From Saccoglossus kowalevskii (Eukaryota; Hemichordata; Enteropneusta; Harrimaniidae): a stretch of 13,844 bases of DNA. The stretch's first letter is position 1; each line of letters begins with the position of its first letter. Position numbers and translations under genes: made by a program. This document shows, in pieces, positions 10,849-13,844 of the stretch. The notes beneath the pieces are model-generated. The model was not told where the DNA came from, ran no database searches, and worked only from the letters and a program-made list of their open reading frames with translations. Location: assembly GCF_000003605.2 (NCBI RefSeq), contig NW_003132872.1:11476-25319 (forward strand), in the 5' to 3' direction.

Positions 10849-10983
10849 ATTAATTAATTAATTAATTACATTTTTTGGTTGCCATACAAAGGTCTACTAT
10901 TTTTTTACTTTGTTAGAATATCATTTGCAGAAACAAGTCCAGCTCCCACTCCTGACATCCTTGTGAACTTTTCCCCACTTTGA
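781..10983 (+). CDS. Spliced 3' part of a serine-rich protein gene (six exons)
   Basis: Gene-level entry. Exons 781-995, 2105-2216, 3531-3603, 3980-4021, 9718-9818 and 10931-10983 all have AG acceptors and GT donors, and their phases agree at every junction (0, 1, 2, 2, 1), giving about 197 residues ending at TGA. The protein starts with a Ser-rich low-complexity segment (18 Ser in 71 residues), then a charged RRRKEDQNRR stretch, then a mixed segment (LQLFIAKDGSTALGSQQIK, then TAGAFEKVVID, then EIIEKYENDALQFWSETAF) that looks like a folded or helical C-terminal region. It has no signal peptide or membrane segment in the visible part. I do not recognise the family. The composition suggests an intracellular, phosphorylated scaffold or regulatory protein, which is only inference. 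The 5' part is outside the window. Confidence 0.7.
996..2104 (+). other. Intron A-B
   Basis: This is a GT-AG intron between exons A and B. It opens with GTATGTGAG and ends with a T-rich tract and TTTTTTGCAG at 2104. It contains a second copy of GAGGGCGCTGT at 1027-1037 and a long TG microsatellite. The rest is AT-rich sequence in which I see no exon; the short plus-strand reading frame at 1037-1234 has no splice sites and looks like chance. Confidence 0.85.
1587..1722. repeat. TG/CG dinucleotide microsatellite
   Basis: A long (TG)n run grades into TGCG interruptions around 1656-1690, then TATG and TAAG tetranucleotides to about 1722. The alternating purine-pyrimidine pattern with CG steps is the classic Z-DNA-prone composition. 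It lies inside intron A-B. Confidence 0.97.
2105..2216 (+). CDS. Exon B: basic/charged segment
   Basis: This 112-bp exon has a textbook acceptor (T-rich tract then TTGCAG|AAG) and donor (GGTG|GTAAGTT). It starts in phase 0, matching exon A, and ends in phase 1. The 37 residues start KEDQNRRVDCTRINADELIA and then run NLIKQQDFTADNDNKSG. With the end of exon A it creates a strongly basic junction (ERRR/KEDQNRR). The ADELIANLIKQQ part looks helical. Continuing past the donor gives only a lysine-rich intronic tail to a stop. Confidence 0.93.
2217..3530 (+). other. Intron B-C, mostly minisatellite
   Basis: The intron starts GTAAGTT and ends with a pyrimidine-rich acceptor (TCTCTTCTTTTGTTCCATAG). 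About three quarters of it (2401-3420) is the 32-bp minisatellite. The array stops about 110 bp before the acceptor, leaving a unique branch-point and polypyrimidine region. Confidence 0.9.
2401..3420. repeat. Minisatellite 2, 32-bp unit with 160-bp higher-order period
   Basis: There are about 30 tandem copies of a 32-bp unit with the core AAAGCCACTGGTTGAGATTC followed by a variable 12-base module (AAAGGGTAGGCC, AAAGGGGAGGCC, AAAGGGAAAACT, AAATTGGAGGCC or AAATTCGAGGCC). Earlier copies more often have GGCTGAG, later ones GGTTGAG. The variant ATGCAAAGG recurs at 3121 and 3281, exactly 160 bp (five units) apart, and the variant order around it repeats too. A shorter 64-bp (two-unit) block occurs near 2738-2860. 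Degenerate units mark the left edge. Confidence 0.97.
3531..3603 (+). CDS. Exon C
   Basis: This 73-bp exon sits between TTTTGTTCCATAG and AACAG|GTGGGTG. It begins with two bases (AT) that complete the phase-1 codon from exon B (G+AT = Asp) and ends in phase 2. The residues are EEGLQLFIAKDGSTALGSQQ then IKN. The split-codon match at both ends is strong evidence that this is a real exon and not a chance open frame. Confidence 0.92.
3604..3979 (+). other. Intron C-D with degenerate tandem repeat
   Basis: This GT-AG intron (GTGGGTG to TTCTGTTTTTCTTACAG) contains three to four degenerate repeats of AATTCAAANTGTGGCTAATT plus TATAGCCTT between 3642 and 3780, with units of 32-41 bp starting at 3666, 3699 and 3739. 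The rest is unremarkable AT-rich sequence. Confidence 0.85.
3980..4021 (+). CDS. Exon D: 42-nt exon (or terminal exon ending at TAG 4023)
   Basis: A strong acceptor (CTGTTTTTCTTACAG) precedes A|ATG ACT. The first base completes the phase-2 codon from exon C (AG+A = Arg). It then encodes MTAGAFEKVVIDK. Two readings are possible. With the donor AAGAG|GTAGTG the exon is 42 nt, phase 2 to phase 2, and joins exon E (AG+C = Ser). Without splicing it reads one more Arg and stops at TAG 4023-4025. The TAG is embedded in the donor hexamer itself, as is common at GTAG/GTAA donors, so I favour the internal exon. Being a multiple of three, it could be skipped without a frameshift. Confidence 0.75.
4125..4220. 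repeat. 24-bp tandem repeat, four copies
   Basis: Four head-to-tail copies of ACATCCAATCAGAGATTAGAATTC start at 4125, 4149, 4173 and 4197. The second copy has TCTAAT and the third has TTCAAATTC at its junction; the others are nearly identical. It lies about 100 bp after exon D. Confidence 0.95.
5409..5444. other. Perfect inverted repeat, 10-bp stem
   Basis: CAATACTTAC at 5409-5418 is the exact reverse complement of GTAAGTATTG at 5435-5444, with a 16-base loop. It could form a small hairpin. No function is implied. Confidence 0.6.
5844..5998. repeat. Degenerate 50-bp tandem repeat with GCATGCTGGGA
   Basis: Three imperfect copies have a 50-bp period: CTGCCCTCAT at 5851 and 5901 corresponds to CAGCCCTTGT at 5951, and GTGTTATTTC recurs at 5861 and 5961. 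GCATGCTGGGA appears in two of the copies (5930 and 5978). The chance open frames here arise from this repeat. Confidence 0.8.
7040..7063. other. Perfect inverted repeat, 9-bp stem and 6-base loop
   Basis: GTGTCACAA at 7040-7048 pairs exactly with TTGTGACAC at 7055-7063 around the loop ATACAA. It is an isolated short hairpin inside the long intron, with no neighbouring feature that explains it. Confidence 0.6.
8298..8380. repeat. 37-bp tandem repeat, about 2.3 copies
   Basis: AAAAGGTCACACATCCTGGT followed by ACTTGGCATGACC recurs 37 bp later as AAAAGGTCGCACATCTTGGT plus ACTTGGCATGACC, with a third partial copy (AAAAAGGTGGTGGTAC). Open frames on both strands cross it but are explained by the repeat. 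Confidence 0.9.
8626..8631 (+). promoter_or_regulatory. Possible alternative polyadenylation signal
   Basis: A canonical AATAAA sits in the context TTATTTCAATAAAAGG and is followed by T- and GT-rich sequence. It could end a long alternative 3'UTR that follows the TAG at 4023. In AT-rich sequence such hexamers are frequent, so this is weak. Confidence 0.3.
8979..9188. mobile_element. Miniature TIR element with TA ends (MITE)
   Basis: The left end starts TACTGTATAATACTTTA and continues GCTGGAATTAATTTTTGCTG. The reverse complement of the right end reads TACTGTTAAATACTTTA, a 5-base insertion TTTTC, then GCTTGGAATTATTTTACGCT. The arms thus match imperfectly over about 40 bp. TA at both outer edges would fit a Tc1/mariner-type TA target duplication, but TA is also part of the match, so the class is tentative. 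At 210 bp with no coding capacity it is non-autonomous. It lies in the long intron about 530 bp before exon E. Confidence 0.7.
9718..9818 (+). CDS. Exon E
   Basis: This 101-bp exon lies between TTTAAATTTAG and AGTG|GTAAGAA. Only one frame is open. It starts with one base, which completes the phase-2 codon from exon D (or equally exon C), and ends in phase 1. It encodes QEIIEKYENDALQFWSETAF then KGFNRPLTITTGS, an amphipathic-looking helix followed by a Pro/Thr/Gly tail. Its protein-like composition contrasts with the AT-driven frames around it. The acceptor is moderate and the upstream intron long, so linkage to the same gene rests on phase and strand; it might instead belong to a separate gene. 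Confidence 0.65.
9819..10930 (+). other. Intron E-F
   Basis: It opens with GTAAGAA and closes with TATTTTTTTACTTTGTTAGAATATCATTTGCAG. It contains the AAAT microsatellite just upstream of the acceptor. Two minus-strand open frames (9981-10169, 10204-10500) lie here; I see no homology or splice support for them. Confidence 0.6.
10771..10868. repeat. AAAT/TTAA tetranucleotide microsatellite
   Basis: About 20 copies of AAAT are followed directly by about four to five copies of TAAT. The run ends about 60 bp upstream of the putative acceptor of exon F. Confidence 0.98.
10931..10983 (+). CDS. Exon F: terminal coding exon
   Basis: After CATTTGCAG, two bases (AA) complete the phase-1 codon from exon E (G+AA = Glu). 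The exon encodes TSPAPTPDILVNFSPL and ends at TGA 10981-10983. The residues are proline-rich and unlike the AT-driven flanks. An AATAAA lies 55 bp past the stop, which supports a real gene end. The exon is short, so chance cannot be fully excluded. Confidence 0.6.
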
Positions 10984-11060
10984 CACATTTCCCCATTAAT
11001 TTGAATAATATTGAAACTGATAGCAAGCTATATTCAACAATAAAAATGAAACAAATTTGA
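10984..11060 (+). other. Predicted 3'UTR of the plus-strand gene
   Basis: A short AT-rich trailer runs from the TGA to shortly after AATAAA. The exact cleavage site is inferred as 10-25 bp past the signal. Confidence 0.5.
11039..11044 (+). terminator. Polyadenylation signal AATAAA
   Basis: This AATAAA, in TTCAACAATAAAAATG, is 55 bp after the predicted stop of exon F, a normal distance for a compact 3'UTR. Confidence 0.55.
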
Positions 11061-11275
11061 TGACATACTCAGGGTTCCCCCTGTTATTCAACTCTATTGT
11101 AAACATGGTTATGCTAAATTTGCTCTATTGTTTATCAAACAGTTGGGATCCCCTACTTTATAACTACCTGGGAAGGACCCTGGGATTATACTGCCAAATA
11201 TGAATGATTACTACATTTCAATACCAGTTGACCTTGGAGTATGAAACTTAAATACTCTATAAACATGTATATATA
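11061..11275. other. Intergenic sequence between converging genes
   Basis: This unique AT-rich sequence shows no open frame of note and no repeat. Together with the following TIR element it separates the 3' ends of the two genes. Confidence 0.5.
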
Positions 11276-11654
11276 TACTGTAAAACATGTCTTTTTCGTG
11301 AGCATGTCTTTTTAGCGAGAGAACTAATTTGCTAATTTAAGATGTCGCTAATGACTTCATTATAAATTCAAAATGGCGGCCAAACAAAGACTTTTTCTCT
11401 TCACACACACACACTTTGTAAACAACACAGAAAACGTAATAATCTGTAGCGCTTCCTTATTACACTTGACAGTTTTTCTTTGTTTTTATGGAGGTGATAA
11501 CTGTGCATTTGTTTTGGCAGGCAAAAGACAAGTATTGTGAAAACAGGAAATCAACAAAGACAAGAGAGATTCGCTAAATCGACATTTCGCTATTACGTCA
11601 TTTTACAACAATTCGCTAAAATAGTATGTCGCTTTTTCAACATGTTTTACAGTA
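11276..11654. mobile_element. Miniature TIR element with 15-bp perfect ends (MITE)
   Basis: TACTGTAAAACATGT at 11276-11290 is the exact reverse complement of ACATGTTTTACAGTA at 11640-11654. If the outer TA is the duplicated target, the inserted element is 11278-11652, consistent with a Tc1/mariner-like non-autonomous transposon. The sub-terminal arms are also related inversely (TAGCGAGA and GTCGCTAATGAC on the left; TTCGCTATTACGTCA and TTCGCTAAA on the right). It has no transposase frame. The interior holds a YY1-like AAAATGGCGGCC and a CAC run. It lies between the ends of the converging genes. Confidence 0.82.
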
Positions 11655-11967
11655 CCTTATAACAGTAACTCAGGTATGAAATGATGGAAGCACATCAACC
11701 TCACAATAAAATCACTTATTTTACAGTAAAGGGCAGAAAGCTGTGGTTATTAAAATTGACATCAACATTAGTTCTAATTTATATTAATGACATTATCAAC
11801 ATTGTCCAATCAGCAAATACCTCATTTTGAATGGGTTGGCAGTCACGTGAAGACATGTGTGCACATTAGGGGTGTTGATAATGTTTATCTCTTGAGCCAA
11901 ACACTATAAATTTTTTTAATTGAAATGTAAACTGATGATCAGCATTTACAAATTTTTATAAATACGT
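11655..11967. other. Intergenic / probable 3'UTR of the minus-strand gene
   Basis: This is AT-rich sequence without a coding frame. On the minus strand an ATTAAA variant polyadenylation signal occurs at about 11915-11920, some 50 bp past the candidate stop. No canonical AATAAA is seen close by on that strand. Confidence 0.35.
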
Positions 11968-11992
11968 TTACGTCCCAGCTTTGTGTCTTTCA
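11968..11992 (-). CDS. M6PR: Possible terminal exon of the M6PR homologue
   Basis: On the minus strand AATAGTCGCAG precedes T, which completes the phase-2 codon of the tail exon (AT+T = Ile). It then encodes ERHKAGT and a TAA stop. The phase fits, but the exon is only 25 coding bases, so chance is a real possibility. It does not supply the acidic-cluster dileucine (DxxLL) end of the vertebrate receptor. Confidence 0.35.
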
Positions 11993-12711
11993 CTGCGACT
12001 ATTTTAAACATTTACAAAAGTGCACGAGTTTCTAGTAGAGCAATACAGTGACATTTCATCGAGAGTATGGCATTACAAATCTTACAACAATTTCCAGATG
12101 ATAATCAGGGTTTTTTCTAAACCGGGGAACAGGGGCGCAAAGTCCTGATACTCTCGCCTGGCGCCCTCTTACCGAATTGTCGCTTGAACTTTTAAGTCAT
12201 AAATATATTTCTTGAGCCGTGCACTTCCGTGCTGCCATACAAACTGATATCTTTCTCAAATATATTTTTCTCCATGAAAACTTCCCAGCAACACCAGCTG
12301 ACAATGTGTCTGGACACCAAATACACTAAAATTTCTCCAAAAATATGTCAATGGCGATAGGTACACCGTTAAAACGGCGCAAAAATCTTCGGATATGGCG
12401 TCGCTCCACTCCCTTGCCTGTGTTGCTCCCTCTTGTTCATTTTTGCTAGAAAAACCCCTGATAATCATCTTGTCAATCATCAAATATTCCTATAAATAGA
12501 CAATGTGTCACATTTTTATTCTTATACTACATGTACATATACCCCAGAACTCACATTTGATCGTAATTGTGTTGCGGCTGCTTTGCTTGACAGCATCCGG
12601 CAACAAATGCACATCCGTCTTTTATAAGACCAGGTAATGACATCCAAAATTCGTAATGTGGAACTTGGTCAGCGCCTTTCGCATTGTAAATGGCCCTTTT
12701 AATCACACAAC
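11968..12711 (-). CDS. M6PR: 3' end of a cation-dependent mannose-6-phosphate receptor homologue
   Basis: Gene-level entry for the minus strand: exon 12555-12711 plus a possible terminal exon 11968-11992. M6PR is a type I membrane receptor that carries mannose-6-phosphate-tagged lysosomal enzymes from the trans-Golgi network to endosomes. Only its cytoplasmic tail is visible. The lumenal ligand-binding domain and membrane span must be encoded by exons right of 12711, probably beyond the minisatellite. The gene converges on the plus-strand gene. The intron between the two exons carries a hAT-like element. Confidence 0.75.
12099..12466. mobile_element. hAT-like non-autonomous element with 8-bp target duplication
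   Basis: TGATAATC flanks both sides (12099-12106 and 12459-12466). The enclosed 352 bp begin AGGGTTTTTTCTA and end with the inverse TAGAAAAACCCC. Weaker inverted similarity continues inward (AACAGGGGCGCAA against AACAAGAGGGAGCAA). An 8-bp duplication and CAGGG-type ends are typical of the hAT superfamily. There is no transposase. The minus-strand open frame at 12256-12483 is not convincing as a gene. It sits in the putative last intron, or downstream sequence, of the M6PR homologue. Confidence 0.75.
12555..12711 (-). CDS. M6PR: M6PR cytoplasmic-tail exon
   Basis: Read on the minus strand, TTTTTCAG precedes GT|TGT and the exon runs 157 bp to CAAAT|GTGAGT. It enters in phase 1 and leaves in phase 2. 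It encodes 51 full codons starting CVIKRAIYNAKGADQVPHYE, then FWMSLPGLIKDGCAFVAGCC, then QAKQPQHNYDQ. From memory of the human receptor tail, the AKG..Q.PH..FW core, the L..L..DGC.FV spacing and the basic juxtamembrane Arg align without gaps. F21-W22 corresponds to the Phe-Trp endosomal sorting motif, and C33 to the palmitoylated Cys30 of the mammalian tail; the Cys34 position is Ala, with a Cys pair two residues later. If the GTGAGT donor is not used, the frame ends one Met later at TGA (12551-12553). Confidence 0.87.
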
Positions 12712-12929
12712 CTGAAAAATATCAAAAACATGTGAATGCAATCATGAACATGTGTTTTGTTCCTGGTGAGAAAGTACCTAATGTATGTGCCAAGCAGAGC
12801 TAAATTTTGCAATGTGGTTAGGAATGTTGACTGTCTGGTATTTGGGACCTGGATAATATATTTTGACAAGAAGAACCCCTGCATGAACAAACTTATTTAT
12901 GAAAGTTTATTTATAAAACGACACTTAAT
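12712..12929 (-). other. Intron upstream of the M6PR tail exon, unique part
   Basis: This unique AT-rich sequence lies between the tail-exon acceptor and the minisatellite. Two overlapping open frames on opposite strands (12699-12890 minus, 12757-12951 plus) have no splice or family support. I cannot find the membrane-span exon here. Confidence 0.5.
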
Positions 12930-13844
12930 TATGAAAATCTGGGAAGTCTGATCACAATCACAGACTTACTTATTTAATTGACTTTAGGAAAGATGATCAC
13001 AAACAGATTCATTTATTTGAAGGAATCTAGAGAATCTTATTGCAAACACAAACTCATTTTGTAAGCGTCTATAGAATCTGACTCACTCAGGAAATCTAGG
13101 AAGTCTGATCACAAAGAGACTCACTTATTTATACAAGTCTATGAAGTCCAATCACAAATGCAGGCTCATTTATTTGTAGGAATCTAGGAAGTCTGATCAC
13201 AAAGAGACTCACTTATTTATACAAGTCTATGAAGTCCAATCACAAATGCAGGCTCATTTATTTGTAGGAATCTAGGAAGTCTGATCACAAAGAGACTCAC
13301 TTATTTATACAAGTCTATGAAGTCCAATCACAAATGCAGGCTCATTTATTTGTAGGAATCTAGGAAGTCTGATCACAAAGAGACTCACTTATTTATACAA
13401 GTCTATGAAGTCCAATCACAAATGCAGGCTCATTTATTTGTAGGAATCTAGGAAGTCTGATCACAAAGAGACTCACTTATTTATACAAGTCTATGAAGTC
13501 CAATCACAAATGCAGGCTCATTTATTTGTAGGAATCTAGGAAGTCTGATCACAAAGAGACTCACTTATTTATACAAGTCTATGAAGTCCAATCACAAATG
13601 CAGGCTCATTTATTTGTAGGAATCTAGGAAGTCTGATCACAAAGAGACTCACTTATTTATACAAGTCTATGAAGTCCAATCACAAATGCAGGCTCATTTA
13701 TTTGTAGGAATCTAGGAAGTCTGATCACAAAGAGACTCACTTATTTATACAAGTCTATGAAGTCCAATCACAAATGCAGCTCATTTATTTGTAGAATCTA
13801 GAAAGTCTGATCACAAAGAGACTCACTTATTTATACAGTCTATG
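12930..13844. repeat. Minisatellite 3, 88-bp higher-order period (two ~44-bp units)
   Basis: From about 13093 an exact 88-bp period recurs (copies starting 13093, 13181, 13269, 13357, 13445, 13533, 13621, 13709). Each copy is two diverged half-units: AATCTAGGAAGTCTGATCAC followed by AAAGAGACTCACTTATTTATAC, and AAGTCTATGAAGTCCAATCAC followed by AAATGCAGGCTCATTTATTT. The 12930-13092 edge holds older, more divergent monomers. The last copy (after about 13780) carries several single-base losses. The array runs off the right end of the window and is probably intronic to the M6PR homologue. Confidence 0.97.

Noticed and set aside
11106-11195. Alternative terminal M6PR exon on the minus strand after ATATTTGGCAG
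   Set aside because: Its phase could fit, but the deduced residues lack any acidic dileucine or similarity to the receptor tail, and the nearer candidate at 11992 is simpler.
12256-12483. 75-codon minus-strand open frame
   Set aside because: It begins outside and runs through the hAT-like element and its inverted end, which makes a real gene unlikely.

Overview
This is a eukaryotic, AT-rich, intron-bearing window. Three minisatellite arrays, microsatellites, several TIR-flanked miniature DNA transposons, GT-AG introns and a mannose-6-phosphate-receptor tail exon all point to an animal. The repeat style (TA-flanked TIRs beginning TACTGT, internal TTCGCTAAA motifs) suggests a marine invertebrate such as a mollusc or non-vertebrate deuterostome, but the species cannot be fixed from sequence alone. 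No bacterial gene, operon, CRISPR, tRNA or rRNA is visible.

The plus strand carries the 3' part of one gene. Six exons (781-995, 2105-2216, 3531-3603, 3980-4021, 9718-9818, 10931-10983) join in consistent phase (0, 1, 2, 2, 1) and encode about 197 C-terminal residues of a serine-rich, hydrophilic protein I do not recognise. A TGA stop is followed 55 bp later by AATAAA. The first three junctions are strong; the last two are weaker because exon 4 can also be read straight into a TAG. Upstream exons lie to the left of the window, beyond a 31+29 bp minisatellite.

The minus strand carries the 3' part of a convergent gene. The exon at 12555-12711 matches the cytoplasmic tail of the cation-dependent mannose-6-phosphate receptor (M6PR), including the conserved AKG..Q.PH..FW core and a DGC motif. 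A short terminal exon at 11968-11992 is possible. The remaining receptor exons (lumenal domain, membrane span) would lie right of the window, beyond an 88-bp-period minisatellite that runs off the edge.

Region by region: 1-655 minisatellite; 781-995 exon; 996-2104 intron with a TG microsatellite; 2105-2216 exon; 2217-3530 intron mostly filled by a 32-bp minisatellite with a 160-bp higher-order period; 3531-3603 exon; 3604-3979 intron with a degenerate repeat; 3980-4021 small exon; 4022-9717 long intron (or alternative 3'UTR) with short repeats and a 210-bp TIR element; 9718-9818 exon; 9819-10930 intron with an AAAT microsatellite; 10931-11060 terminal exon and 3'UTR; 11276-11654 TIR element between the converging genes; 11968-12711 M6PR end with a hAT-like element in its putative intron; 12930-13844 minisatellite. 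The two genes look functionally unrelated. I found no convincing novel multi-gene system; the most useful results are the two gene ends and the higher-order repeat architecture.
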